The notes beneath the pieces are model-generated. The model searched no databases and was not told where the DNA came from. It saw only the letters and a program-made list of their open reading frames with translations. A program made the position numbers and the translations under genes. Below are positions 15,541 through 23,756 of a stretch of DNA of 64,000 bases, piece after piece. Source of the DNA: CANMUM01 sp965263365 (GTDB lineage: Bacteria > Pseudomonadota > Alphaproteobacteria > Rhodobacterales > Rhodobacteraceae); the NCBI GenBank assembly GCA_965263365.1, contig OZ253672.1, positions 806,001 to 870,000 on the forward strand. The letters run 5' to 3'. Positions within the stretch are counted from its first letter, which is position 1. Each line of letters starts with the position of its first letter.

Positions 15541-16497
15541 TTAGGCCGCTTGGCGGTCGAATACGCCGCCGAGTGCTTTCTCGTTGCCAACGATCAAAGT
15601 AACGTCGGTCATGATCGCCACCGCGTCCGAAGCGCCCGTTTTGCCGAGTGGCTTTTGTCGGGTCGGAATGTAAGTGCCAACGCGGATCGTATCGTCGTCG
15701 GAGACAATCACATCCGAATTGCGCATTTGGCGGTGCGGTACGAACTCGACGCCCTTCTTGTCCGTGAAATCGGTGATATACACGTCGATATAGGACGAGA
15801 CACGACCTTGATCTTTCATTTCACGGCGAGGCGAGTTGCCCGTGAAGCCGCTAGCTGTCGCTTTGAGATCGGCAGGGAGATAAACCTTGGTCGCTGTCGA
15901 GCCTTCTTGCCACATTTTTTGAAAGACAGTTTTGAGATCGTCTTCGACAAATGTTGCAAGTGTGCCATCGGTGCGCGCGTTCGAGCCGTCACCCGTCGGA
16001 TCAACACCGCCCGAACCTGCGACCGTGTTGGTCTTGATCCAAGCAGGGAGACCCGCGAGCTTGTTCGCCACGGTCGCACCATCGCCAACCACTTTTTCTT
16101 GGTTCGCGAAAAAGGCTTTTTCGATATCGAGCTTGTGAGCTTTAAGCTCCTTCGCCATTTCGATAGCCATTTGCTTGCGGCCTTCGGCAGTTGCGCCCGC
16201 TTGTGCTTGCTCGGACAAACGAACAACGTCACCGAAGAATTGAACCATATTGCGGTGACGAGGGCGAGGAGTGCGCGGCCCTGCGGTAAGGTCTGCGCCC
16301 TCAACATGGGCGTTTTCTTTCGCCGCGCGCAAGCCATCGGTTAGCCAATCATGCTCGTGCTTTTTGGCTTTCACCTTCTTGGCAGTTGAAAAGATCGGGG
16401 TTTCATCAGGTTCGAGCTTATAAACAATTTTGCTCAAATCCTCACGCAGATTGTCCGTGATGGACACCGCGGTTTGGGTATTTGCTGGTACAGCCAT
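15541..16497 (-). CDS. major capsid protein, SU10/DUF5309 type
   Basis: 318 residues with an HK97-fold-type layout: an N-terminal arm (MAVPANTQTAVSITDNLRED), the LEPDETPIFSTAKKVKAKKHEHDWLTD segment typical of the SU10 major capsid family, an alpha/beta P-domain with GRKQMAIEMAKELKAHKLDIEKAFF, and the C-terminal A-domain with ITDVTLIVGNEKA. It assembles the icosahedral head. It lies directly after the scaffold gene and is followed by a hairpin. Length and motifs fit the family well. Confidence 0.88.
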   Translation of the reverse strand: MAVPANTQTAVSITDNLREDLSKIVYKLEPDETPIFSTAKKVKAKKHEHDWLTDGLRAAKENAHVEGADLTAGPRTPRPRHRNMVQFFGDVVRLSEQAQAGATAEGRKQMAIEMAKELKAHKLDIEKAFFANQEKVVGDGATVANKLAGLPAWIKTNTVAGSGGVDPTGDGSNARTDGTLATFVEDDLKTVFQKMWQEGSTATKVYLPADLKATASGFTGNSPRREMKDQGRVSSYIDVYITDFTDKKGVEFVPHRQMRNSDVIVSDDDTIRVGTYIPTRQKPLGKTGASDAVAIMTDVTLIVGNEKALGGVFDRQAA

Positions 16498-16508
16498 TTG
16501 TTAAGTCC

Positions 16509-17414
16509 TTATTGAAAAAACAAAGCGCCGAGATCGTCTTCGGTCGCAGTGCCTTTGGTTAGGTTGTTAAGCGCCTTGTCATGGCGCTCGTTGTTGGGGT
16601 CGGTTTTCGCCTTTGCGCCCGCACTCAACTTTGGCTTGATCTCGGTCTTGCGCTTCAAAACAACGGGTTGCGAATTTACTTCCGCGAACCGTGATGCGTC
16701 ACGCAACAAGAGCAAGAGACGGTGGTCGGTTACGCCCGCGATTTCCTCCTGGGTAAAGCCGTAGCGATCCGAGGCGGCTTGCATCATTTTGCCATAGTCC
16801 GCTTGTCGTACCGTTTCGTCTGCCCATTCGGGGATCGCTTGTTGCAATAGACCCGCTTCACGTTCCAATGTGCGGCGCTGTTCTTCGGCGGTAATCGCTT
16901 CAAGAAGTTGCGCGGCTTCGCTTTGGCGTGACGACAGTTGTTGCCATTCGCCGTAGGCTTGCACAAAGGCCGCGTTCGGGTCGGGGTGATTGGCGAAATC
17001 CTCGGGGCGAGGTTCTTTCGCACTCGGCAAGGCGTAGTAAGCAAGCGCATTGCGAAGTTGCTCAACTTCTCCTTGACGTTCGTGTTCCCAAGTACGCTTT
17101 TCTTCGGAAAGTGCTTGCGCTTTTTGGGTGTTGTAACGATCCGTTTGATAACCTTTGATCAACTCGGTCTCGGTTACTTCAAATTCTTCTCCGTCGACCT
17201 TGACGGTGTAAACGTTCTCGACTTCACCTTCGGGTTGCTCATCTCCTTCGGCGGAATCCTTCTCCGAAGGTTCGTCTTCGTTTTCGGGTTCGTCCGTTGC
17301 TTCGGGGGCTTCTACCTCCTCGATCTTAGTTTCCTCGCCTTCGGTCGTTTCAAACAACTCGGCGGCAAGGTTGTCGGGATTTTCAAAATCTGTATCTGTG
17401 GACGGCTCATTCAT
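16509..17414 (-). CDS. capsid scaffold protein
   Basis: 301 residues. The N-terminal third is extremely acidic (TEGEETKIEEVEAPEATDEP, DEPSEKDSAEGDEQ), followed by a short domain with VYTVKVDGEEFEVTETELIKGYQ, common in phage scaffolds. Long helices rich in Glu, Gln and Arg (residues about 100-215) and a basic C-terminus come after. Scaffolds guide procapsid assembly and leave before DNA packaging. The gene lies immediately upstream of the capsid gene and overlaps the 72-residue gene by 8 bases. Confidence 0.85.
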   Translation of the reverse strand: MNEPSTDTDFENPDNLAAELFETTEGEETKIEEVEAPEATDEPENEDEPSEKDSAEGDEQPEGEVENVYTVKVDGEEFEVTETELIKGYQTDRYNTQKAQALSEEKRTWEHERQGEVEQLRNALAYYALPSAKEPRPEDFANHPDPNAAFVQAYGEWQQLSSRQSEAAQLLEAITAEEQRRTLEREAGLLQQAIPEWADETVRQADYGKMMQAASDRYGFTQEEIAGVTDHRLLLLLRDASRFAEVNSQPVVLKRKTEIKPKLSAGAKAKTDPNNERHDKALNNLTKGTATEDDLGALFFQ

Positions 17415-17625
17415 CGGCTTGGTCTCCTTGTTCGATATGGGATTGGATTTTCACCATGAGCGCGTCGAGCGCCCAAAGCATATGACAATATTCGTCGCGT
17501 TCTTCCGCGCTCGAATTTTTTGAAACTGCGCTGCGTGTGAGGTCTCGCTTCACTTCCTCGACAGCTTCTTGCACGCCGTCCTCGGCGAGAAGGCGGCGCA
17601 AATTTTCTTGTGCAATCTTGTGCAT
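17407..17625 (-). CDS. small helical protein between portal and scaffold
   Basis: 72 residues, MHKIAQENLRRLLAEDGVQE to SHIEQGDQADE, almost entirely predicted helix and acidic at the end. It overlaps both neighbours (1 base with the portal gene, 8 with the scaffold gene), so it is part of the packaging/head operon. Proteins of this size in this slot are common in podovirus genomes but have no named function. It may assist portal or scaffold assembly. Confidence 0.65.
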   Translation of the reverse strand: MHKIAQENLRRLLAEDGVQEAVEEVKRDLTRSAVSKNSSAEERDEYCHMLWALDALMVKIQSHIEQGDQADE

Positions 17626-19748
17626 TACATACCGACCGCACTATCTCGATCTTCGGCATCATTTTCGATATCGTTGACGGCCTTAGCTTCTTTGATCGCG
17701 ACATCCGCGCGCTTGATATCAAGTTCGGCGCGCTTTATTGCGAGTTGTGCTTCGGCTTCACGGGCTTTCGCGGTCGCGATTTCGCGTTGCAAGCGAAGTT
17801 CTTCAGCCTTGAAAGCCATTCGCTCTTGTGCTTCTTGTTGGTCGGTTTGCGCCTTAATCATAGCCGCTTGCGCTTTCATTTGCTCGGCTTGTGCCAAAGC
17901 CATTTGCGCTTCGATAGCGGGGTCGGGTTGTGGCGGTTGCTCGGGCGGCGCTTCAACCGTTGATGGATCGACCATAAACGGTTCGCTTGACTGCAATCCC
18001 ATCGTGCGGATAATCCGCTTGAAGGTCTCGTATAGATTTTGTTGCGAGACGTTGCCCGCACCCGAGGCCATTGCTTCTTTCAATTCAGCATAGACCCAGT
18101 TTAAAGCCGTTAGGCGTTTTTCTCGATCACCGCGCCCCGTTCCAACACGAACCGTCATATCCGTTCGATCACGCCATTCGAGGGGATTGGCTTCGATCCA
18201 CTCGCCTTGGATTTTCAACGCGAGATCGCGCGCGGGGCCGCGACGCATATCGGCGTGCATTTTCAAGAACACTTCCCGCAGTCCCGTTTCTGCAAACGTG
18301 CGGATAATCACCTGCATACGGCGCATTGCCGCGTCCATTATCCGCCCGACGCCTTCCGAGCCGATTTGCGACTTGGAAAGAGCGTTCGGGTCAAGCCCTT
18401 GCGCGTAGCGCGACGCGCCCGCGTGCTTTTCTAAGTCTTGGTCCGCGCGTTCCATAAGTGGTAGGGTTTCGCCTAGGATCGACGGAGGTTTGTTCCAGTT
18501 GATCGCACCCACAGATTGAACGCGGATCGGCTTACCTGGCTCGGGCGACGCCAAATCCTTGTAGGTGTTAGCCGTCGCCATATCCTCCGCCACTTCGGGG
18601 CGTGGATAGTTGGTTTGGTACATATTGTCGAGCGTTTGCCGCCAAAGCACCGTCTTCAAAAGCTGAATAGACGCGCCCAATTCCGCAACCGAGCGTCCGA
18701 CATGGCGATGCGGCACAAGGTAGGGTGTCCACGCCACGAAAGGCACGCTTTCGACTTCTTCGACGGCTTGTTCGCCGCCTTTCCACCGCATTACCTCTTT
18801 GCCGTCGCCATTCGTCCAAATCTTTAGCAACCGCTCGTTCTTTTCGGGCGGCATAAGAACCCGTGTATAGGCTTCGCAAATTTCCAAGCGTTCGTCGTCG
18901 AGGCTTAGATCGTCGTCGTTGTCGACGGTCGCATGGCGATTATACTCGGCGCTTGTATCTGCATTTTCGCTAAGTTTTTCAACCGACGCAGGGTCGAAAC
19001 CCATTGCGAGGATTTCACCTTTACTTTTCTTGGCTTTGTGCACACAAACGGGGCAGCCTTCCAAGCTAATTTTCGACCAACGCGGCGAGATATGAAACTC
19101 GTTTTGCGGGATTGGCTCGATCTCGTAGATTTTCTCAATTTTGACACAACGCACGCGCACGTCGATAGGTTTTGGTTCGCCCGTTTTTTCGTCAAGTTCG
19201 GGTGTTGGCTGTCCTGCTTCGTCAATCGAAACACCTTCAAGGCGCTCGACTTCGAAGTCGCCGTCCCATGAGGCGATCTGGTTGTAAACCACCATAAATT
19301 CGTTAATCGTGAGATCGTCGTATTCTTCGATTAGCACGCGCTCTTTTTCGACCCAACCACAACGAACATAGGCGTTTTGCTCGATAAGCCCTTCCTTGAA
19401 CCATGTCGCAAGTGTTATGAACGAATTGTTCTTCTCGCGGAACAAGTGGTGCACAATCGCCGTTTCTTGACGCGCTGCGGCTTCGTCTTCTTGACCCGTC
19501 GGTGCAAACTCGACGAGGTGATCGTCGCTCGTGAAAACTTCCATGCTTTCGGCAAACACGGCCTCGACAACGTCCGCAACATCCGTCGATAGATATTTGG
19601 ATTGTGTCGGCTTTAGGTTCTTGTCGTTTTCGTAGGGCTCCGTCATATACCGATCAAACAGGTCTTGCCTGCTTTGGCGGTCGGTCTTGCTTAGAGCCTC
19701 GGAAACCGAGTGCAAAGCCTTATCGATGGTTTTGTCTTTGATTTTCAC
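17625..19748 (-). CDS. portal protein, P22-like
   Basis: 707 residues, the size of podovirus portals. Visible features: an N-terminal helical region (DLFDRYMTEPYENDKNLKPT, STDVADVVEAVFAESMEVFT) typical of these portals, a wing/clip region with VESVPFVAWTPYLVPHRHVG and GRSVAELGASIQLLKTVLWR, and a long C-terminal coiled-coil barrel rich in Ala/Gln/Glu (residues about 630-700, AQAEQMKAQAAMIKAQTDQQ). The protein forms the dodecameric DNA gate at one head vertex and docks the terminase. Its start is 2 nt from the terL stop. Confidence 0.88.
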   Translation of the reverse strand: MKIKDKTIDKALHSVSEALSKTDRQSRQDLFDRYMTEPYENDKNLKPTQSKYLSTDVADVVEAVFAESMEVFTSDDHLVEFAPTGQEDEAAARQETAIVHHLFREKNNSFITLATWFKEGLIEQNAYVRCGWVEKERVLIEEYDDLTINEFMVVYNQIASWDGDFEVERLEGVSIDEAGQPTPELDEKTGEPKPIDVRVRCVKIEKIYEIEPIPQNEFHISPRWSKISLEGCPVCVHKAKKSKGEILAMGFDPASVEKLSENADTSAEYNRHATVDNDDDLSLDDERLEICEAYTRVLMPPEKNERLLKIWTNGDGKEVMRWKGGEQAVEEVESVPFVAWTPYLVPHRHVGRSVAELGASIQLLKTVLWRQTLDNMYQTNYPRPEVAEDMATANTYKDLASPEPGKPIRVQSVGAINWNKPPSILGETLPLMERADQDLEKHAGASRYAQGLDPNALSKSQIGSEGVGRIMDAAMRRMQVIIRTFAETGLREVFLKMHADMRRGPARDLALKIQGEWIEANPLEWRDRTDMTVRVGTGRGDREKRLTALNWVYAELKEAMASGAGNVSQQNLYETFKRIIRTMGLQSSEPFMVDPSTVEAPPEQPPQPDPAIEAQMALAQAEQMKAQAAMIKAQTDQQEAQERMAFKAEELRLQREIATAKAREAEAQLAIKRAELDIKRADVAIKEAKAVNDIENDAEDRDSAVGM

Positions 19749-19750
19749 AA

Positions 19751-21082
19751 TTATGCTACGCTAAAGCTTGGGGCGCTAATGTCGCTATCGGTCGCCCGAT
19801 TGCGGCTCGCGGTTAAGGTTGGAAATATATCGGTTATGCCCCAAACAAGTGCGTCAACCCTGTCGGGCGACCAACCTTGATCGGCGCGGTTAAAGTCTAT
19901 TGTCACGGCACACATTTGATCGACGAGTTGGCTAAAGTCGTCGCAATGCGAAACCTTGCCGAGTTCGTATAGCGCTGCCACGGGTTCGGCTCTCGTCACC
20001 TTACCGCGCGATGCGTGCACCGCTTTATACGGTACAGTGTTATCCTGCGCGCGGATCATGGCTTCCACCATTTCACCGCCATTGTTCACCTCGGCGACAA
20101 TCCGATCCGCATCAAGTGCACGGTAAAGTGCAACCGCCTTATGCGCCCATTCCTCAGGCTTGAAGCGTCCGCTTTCGTCGGCGAGAACATAGCCTCGCCC
20201 GTCAACCCCGAGGCCAACGGCAATGATACCCGCTTCGTCACTCCCAGGTTTTGAACTTGCGGGCGGGTCAATCGCGAGCACAATTCGCCGCATTTCGACA
20301 GGCCATTCGCCGTTCGCATTCGGGCTTTTGATCTTGATCCAATCACGACGCCACAATGCGTTCTCGTCGTCCGCCCCATAGTTGCCCTCAAAAAAGCGCT
20401 TACGGGCTCGGCTGCTTAGGTTCGACAGGTCTTGGATATAGCCTTCGGACAAGTTTGATTGATTGTCTTTGGGGTTGATTTGCGTAAAGCCGTAATTGTC
20501 GGGATCAGCAATCTTTTCGCCTGTTTCGGGATCAGCCTTCGACACAAACAACTTGTAGGTCCAATGTTGAATCGTGGTCGGGTTCAAATCCAAATAGAAT
20601 TTCTGTTTGAGCGTCTTGCCATTGATCTTTTCGACCACTTGGGCAAGACGAGTTTTCAGTGTCTCAAAAGCCGTGAATGGTAGTTCCGAGGCTTCGTTCA
20701 AGTAGATCGTGGCGTACTCGTTACCGAGAATGCGCTCGATATTGTCTTCGTCCTTTAAGCCTCCGATCCAAATCTCCGAACCATTCGGCAAAGTTATACA
20801 CCCGACTTGCGAGTTGTATTTCGGAACGGGCACCTCGGGGTATTTGAGCTTCCAAATCTTGGGGAACGTATCCTTCACAATAGAACGTACCGCCGCACCC
20901 GCCGTTCTACGTGCGATTAGGTGCCGCGAGTTGGGGGCTATCAAAGCTCGGTCGATCACATTCGAAACAGCTTGCGCTGTCTTGCCAGAACGCGATCCGC
21001 CATAGACAAGGCAAAAACGCTTTTCGGTCGCAAATAACTCGGAATGCGCCTTCGCTTGTCCTGGGTTGAATTGAAAGCTCAT
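19751..21082 (-). CDS. terL: terminase large subunit
   Basis: 443 residues. The ATPase domain shows Walker A VYGGSRSGKT (about residues 29-38) and a Walker B-like YATIYLNEASEL with the catalytic Glu. The RNase H-like nuclease domain has AIDPPASSKPGSDEAG (first Asp), RIVAEVNNGGEMV and the last acidic motif SPDRVDALVWGITD. The motor drives DNA into the procapsid through the portal and cuts concatemers. Its start overlaps the stop of the small coiled-coil gene by one base. Confidence 0.93.
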   Translation of the reverse strand: MSFQFNPGQAKAHSELFATEKRFCLVYGGSRSGKTAQAVSNVIDRALIAPNSRHLIARRTAGAAVRSIVKDTFPKIWKLKYPEVPVPKYNSQVGCITLPNGSEIWIGGLKDEDNIERILGNEYATIYLNEASELPFTAFETLKTRLAQVVEKINGKTLKQKFYLDLNPTTIQHWTYKLFVSKADPETGEKIADPDNYGFTQINPKDNQSNLSEGYIQDLSNLSSRARKRFFEGNYGADDENALWRRDWIKIKSPNANGEWPVEMRRIVLAIDPPASSKPGSDEAGIIAVGLGVDGRGYVLADESGRFKPEEWAHKAVALYRALDADRIVAEVNNGGEMVEAMIRAQDNTVPYKAVHASRGKVTRAEPVAALYELGKVSHCDDFSQLVDQMCAVTIDFNRADQGWSPDRVDALVWGITDIFPTLTASRNRATDSDISAPSFSVA

Positions 21083-21288
21083 TAGCCGCCAGATTGGGAG
21101 AGGAGACGGTGCTCTTGGATCGCGTGCACCATCGCTTGCTTGTAAGCATCGTTCGAACGCAAGAGGTTTTGTACAAGACCCGACAATCTCTCGATCTCGC
21201 GCTTGTCTTTAGCGATCTCTGCAAGAAGCTTTTCGTTTTGCTCTTGGGCTTCCCTCAACTCGGCGTTGCCTTTTTTAACATCGGACAT
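21082..21288 (-). CDS. small coiled-coil protein between the terminase genes
   Basis: 68 residues, MSDVKKGNAELREAQEQNEK to EHRLLSQSGG, with heptad-like Glu/Lys/Leu spacing predicting a single coiled coil. It overlaps terL by one base. The separation of terS from terL by this gene and a backward lipoprotein gene is unusual. It may help terminase assembly, but nothing in the sequence proves a function. Confidence 0.6.
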   Translation of the reverse strand: MSDVKKGNAELREAQEQNEKLLAEIAKDKREIERLSGLVQNLLRSNDAYKQAMVHAIQEHRLLSQSGG

Positions 21289-21294
21289 TAGACT
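21266..21294 (+). promoter_or_regulatory. candidate promoter for the lipoprotein gene
   Basis: TTGCCT (21266-21271), 17-bp spacer, TAGACT (21289-21294), about 27 nt before the ATG at 21322. It lies within the start of the coiled-coil gene on the other strand. The match is moderate. A private promoter would allow expression from the prophage. Confidence 0.45.
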
Positions 21295-21321
21295 TCCTTT
21301 TTGTAAATTAGGGAGATTGCT

Positions 21322-21627
21322 ATGAAAATTAGTTTATTAGTGTTACCGATATTGATCACGGGTTGCGCGGGTTCAACTGCTTGGTTGGCGACCGCGACAC
21401 CCGAAGAACTCGTCGCGCATTATAGCCCAAAGTGTGAAGCCTTTGGCTTTACATTCGGCACGGAAGGTTTTGCGAATTGTATCCAACAACAAATCGCAAA
21501 CGATCAAAATAAAAACGCGCAACTCGCAAACGTCGGTCAAAATCTGAATACCATAAACCAAGGTTCTCAAACCACGACAACCGACTGTCATCGTGTCGGC
21601 AACTCGGTGCAATGCACAAGCTATTAA
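21322..21627 (+). CDS. small lipoprotein on the opposite strand (moron candidate)
   Basis: 101 residues. The signal peptide MKISLLVLPILITGC ends in a good lipobox (LITGC), so after processing the Cys would be lipidated; the following residues are A and G, with no Asp at +2, so outer-membrane sorting is likely. The mature part is short and polar, with Cys in SPKCEAF, FANCIQQ, TDCHRV and VQCTSY, suggesting disulfides. GGGAG lies 7 nt before the ATG. The gene is inverted within the terminase region and its stop overlaps the terS stop. Phage lipoproteins of this kind often block superinfection. Confidence 0.75.
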   Translation: MKISLLVLPILITGCAGSTAWLATATPEELVAHYSPKCEAFGFTFGTEGFANCIQQQIANDQNKNAQLANVGQNLNTINQGSQTTTTDCHRVGNSVQCTSY

Positions 21628-22073
21628 AGTTCGTCGGCTTGGGTTTTTAAGTTGATATTCAATTCACCCGAATGCTCGATCTTATCTCGCCATTGTTTCG
21701 GACGGCGGTTTTTTAACCAAAAGATCGCCGCAGTCGTATCGGGTGGGTATTGCTTCGTTGTTGGTACAATTAACGGACTTCCGTTATCGTTAAAAATCTT
21801 ATCTTCGTCGTGCGAATAACCTGTCGCACGCTCGAATAGGCGTCTCTCGACTATTGCGTCCGAGACTTCACGTCCTTCGAGAATGGCTTCACGGAATAGC
21901 GGGTGCTCTTGCTCCCATGTCGTAATCGTCCGACGGCTTACGCCAAAAGCTTTCCCCAATTCTTCTTCGGTTGCACCGAGTAGGGTTAGTTGCTTCGCGA
22001 TTGCGGGGACTTTTTCGTCGCCTCCTGCTTTATGATATTCGGAAGGGCGACCCTTATCATTGGGATCTGACAT
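21624..22073 (-). CDS. terS: terminase small subunit
   Basis: 149 residues from MSDPNDKGRPSEYHKAGGDE; the inner ATG has AAAGGCG upstream, while the longer frame to 22112 starts in a hairpin. A helix-turn-helix is visible at about residues 24-53 (AKQLTLLGATEEELGKAFGV, SRRTITTWEQEHP), then RRLFERATGYSHDEDKIF and TTAAIFWLKNRRPKQWRDK, a strong signature of small terminases of this class. It recognises the pac/cos site and loads the large subunit. The gene converges on the lipoprotein gene. Confidence 0.88.
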   Translation of the reverse strand: MSDPNDKGRPSEYHKAGGDEKVPAIAKQLTLLGATEEELGKAFGVSRRTITTWEQEHPLFREAILEGREVSDAIVERRLFERATGYSHDEDKIFNDNGSPLIVPTTKQYPPDTTAAIFWLKNRRPKQWRDKIEHSGELNINLKTQADEL

Positions 22074-22098
22074 AATCACGCCTTTCGGTTGGTGATAA

Positions 22099-22139
22099 AA
22101 GAAAGCCGACACCGATGCATTTCTACAAGGCAGTGTCGG
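22099..22139 (-). terminator. hairpin after the HNH gene, before terS
   Basis: Arms CCGACAC (22106-22112) and GTGTCGG (22133-22139) pair across a 20-nt loop; on the minus strand the hairpin is followed by CTTTCTTTT. It could end the upstream message or serve as a structured leader for terS. Confidence 0.5.
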
Positions 22140-22160
22140 GCGTATTAATTTTGGTTGCCA

Positions 22161-22667
22161 TTAAACTCCGTCCGCCATTTTTGGCGCGGTTGCGTTCGGC
22201 TTACCTTCTACGGTGTGACGGTGTCCATCACGGACATTGTCGCCGTGATCACCCCAATAAAGGTGGCTTGGGTTCACACACCCTAAATGGCCGTTTCCAC
22301 ACTTGTGTAACGCATCAGGTTTATCTTCGGGGTGCATTCGGTGCACTAAAAAACACATAGCTCGATGCGCCCCCATTGACTTCCTGTTGTAGTTCACCGT
22401 TCCACGTGGGTTCGCAGTGGTGCGATACGGGTAGAGAAGACAATCGTTGCCTTTGAAATCGGCGAAAGCTTTCAACCACTCCAAACCCGATCCGCTGTTA
22501 GCTCTTGCTGCAGAGTGTTTTGTTCGGCGGCGTGAAGGGTGGTTTGGCTTCTCATGACTTGGACGTTTTGCGTATGAATTACGAATAAAGGCATTCACGC
22601 ACCGATGATGTTCCTTGGTTGGGGTATCAGCCCCCATCAATCTCGACTTTGGAAAGTCCTTGCTCAA
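22161..22667 (-). CDS. HNH endonuclease next to terminase
   Basis: 168 residues. The nuclease core lies at about 110-145: MGAHRAMCFLVHRMHP, then ALHKCGNGHLGCVNPSHLYW, with the HNH pattern and a zinc-type Cys/His set. The best-supported start is TTG at 22667, with AAGGAG 8 nt upstream; the ATG at 22637 is the alternative. HNH nucleases beside terminases are known to be needed for packaging cuts in HK97-like phages, but a homing nuclease is equally possible. The N-terminal 60 residues are basic. Confidence 0.75.
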   Translation of the reverse strand: MSKDFPKSRLMGADTPTKEHHRCVNAFIRNSYAKRPSHEKPNHPSRRRTKHSAARANSGSGLEWLKAFADFKGNDCLLYPYRTTANPRGTVNYNRKSMGAHRAMCFLVHRMHPEDKPDALHKCGNGHLGCVNPSHLYWGDHGDNVRDGHRHTVEGKPNATAPKMADGV

Positions 22668-22671
22668 GACA

Positions 22672-22845
22672 TTTTTCTCCTTGGGGTGAAATCGGATTTT
22701 CGCCTATTGGGTCCGCCGATTTCGGGTCTGTTTTCAACCGATAACACCACGGTTTTTATTATCGCGCCCTCGGAATTAATAACGCGGTTCCGCCCCGCAA
22801 CACTAGATATAGTGTTTGTCTTTATCCGTAGCACAAAACACGATT
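22672..22845 (-). promoter_or_regulatory. 174-bp gap with inverted repeats, possible late control region
   Basis: It lies between the NusG-like gene and the HNH/terminase genes. It contains AACACTA-GATA-TAGTGTT (22799-22816, perfect 7-bp arms) and AAATCGG/CCGATTT arms 17 bp apart (about 22689-22719). No convincing -35/-10 pair was found. A 68-residue ORF crosses it but looks non-coding (basic, low quality, overlaps the NusG-like gene). Confidence 0.35.
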
Positions 22846-23412
22846 TTAGGCAACGTCTTCGAGACCCCATGTGTCAAACTCCAATAAACGTTGCGATCCG
22901 AAAAACTCCATAAGTACGCGCGCTTTCGGGCCTTCAAGTTCCGTTACCTGCACAACCTGCCCGTCGAATGGACCCCCAATAACGCGCACGTCGTCACCGA
23001 CCTTAAATTCGTGATGGGTGCGCATGAACCGCTCTTGATCGGGCGCACGGTATCCGAAGCGCTTGAATAGGTCGTTCATAACCGATTGTGGAATTTGGAA
23101 GGGGCGACCTTGAACGCCTGCAACCGACGACACCATGCGCAATTTGAAAAGCTCGTGCCACTTGTCTTGATCCGCAGGCCAACCGACAAACATCCACCCA
23201 ACCATCAAAGGGAATTTGACGAGGTGCTTTTCTCGTGAATACTTGTTTTTGCGACGATAAACCTTTTTGGTGGGAAGGAATACGTTAAAGCCTCGGCGCT
23301 CCAAGATCATCTTACCGACGAACTCGGGCGGTTGTGTGTTGTTGAATTTTCGCTTGCGCTGCGCTTCTTGCGTAACGCGAACCGCGTACCATTGGATTGC
23401 CTGTTTGCTCAT
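22846..23412 (-). CDS. NusG/RfaH-like transcription elongation factor
   Basis: 188 residues with two domains. The NGN domain (about 5-110) starts QWYAVRVTQEAQRKRKF, has MILERRGFNVFLPTKKVYRR and KFPLMVGWMFVGWPADQD, the usual strand pattern including a surfacing aromatic loop. The KOW domain (about 137-185) has EFKVGDDVRVIGGPFDGQVV and KARVLMEFFGSQRLLEF. Cellular NusG proteins bind RNA polymerase and suppress pausing; a phage copy just before the packaging and head genes suggests a late processivity/antitermination factor, which is inference. It overlaps the 114-residue gene upstream by 4 bases. Confidence 0.88.
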   Translation of the reverse strand: MSKQAIQWYAVRVTQEAQRKRKFNNTQPPEFVGKMILERRGFNVFLPTKKVYRRKNKYSREKHLVKFPLMVGWMFVGWPADQDKWHELFKLRMVSSVAGVQGRPFQIPQSVMNDLFKRFGYRAPDQERFMRTHHEFKVGDDVRVIGGPFDGQVVQVTELEGPKARVLMEFFGSQRLLEFDTWGLEDVA

Positions 23413-23753
23413 AATTTACCTTTGTGTTTGAAACCTCGTCTGGTCATTTTGTAAGCCCACTTCTTTTTGCGAACCATTTCTTTGGTTAGGATTGTTCGGG
23501 GCCAACCATCCTTGCCGCAAGGTGCGTAGAAAATCCCTTCCACGATCCGAAACCGATAGATCGTACAATCCTCGTGGTTATAGCTCGGCACGACCCGCTC
23601 CACGAAATCAATCGACGGGGTAACCGCGCCAAGAGATCGAACAGCATCTCGCAATTCCGATTGCAAAACATAAGGATCGGTCTTGGTGATCCCGCTTTCA
23701 TAACAACGTTCAACGAAATGCGGGATTTTGTGCGCTAAGTTGGATTTTACCAT
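23409..23753 (-). CDS. hypothetical phage protein
   Basis: 114 residues, MVKSNLAHKIPHFVERCYES to MTRRGFKHKGKL. The N-terminal half is helical, the middle (YNHEDCTIYRFRIVEGIFYA) is stranded, and the C-terminus is strongly basic, which suggests contact with nucleic acid. It is translationally coupled to the NusG-like gene (ATGA overlap) and 3 nt from the previous gene. No family is recognised; a partner of the NusG-like factor is conceivable from the coupling. Confidence 0.6.
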   Translation of the reverse strand: MVKSNLAHKIPHFVERCYESGITKTDPYVLQSELRDAVRSLGAVTPSIDFVERVVPSYNHEDCTIYRFRIVEGIFYAPCGKDGWPRTILTKEMVRKKKWAYKMTRRGFKHKGKL

Positions 23754-23756
23754 GTT

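Noticed and set aside
18071..18827. Several plus-strand ORFs of 70-103 residues over the portal gene
   Set aside because: They lie entirely inside the portal gene in antisense and show composition expected from complementing it.
22664..22870. 68-residue ORF between the NusG-like gene and HNH
   Set aside because: It overlaps the NusG-like gene by 25 bases, has basic, uneven composition, and crosses two inverted repeats. I treat the gap as regulatory. It cannot be fully excluded.
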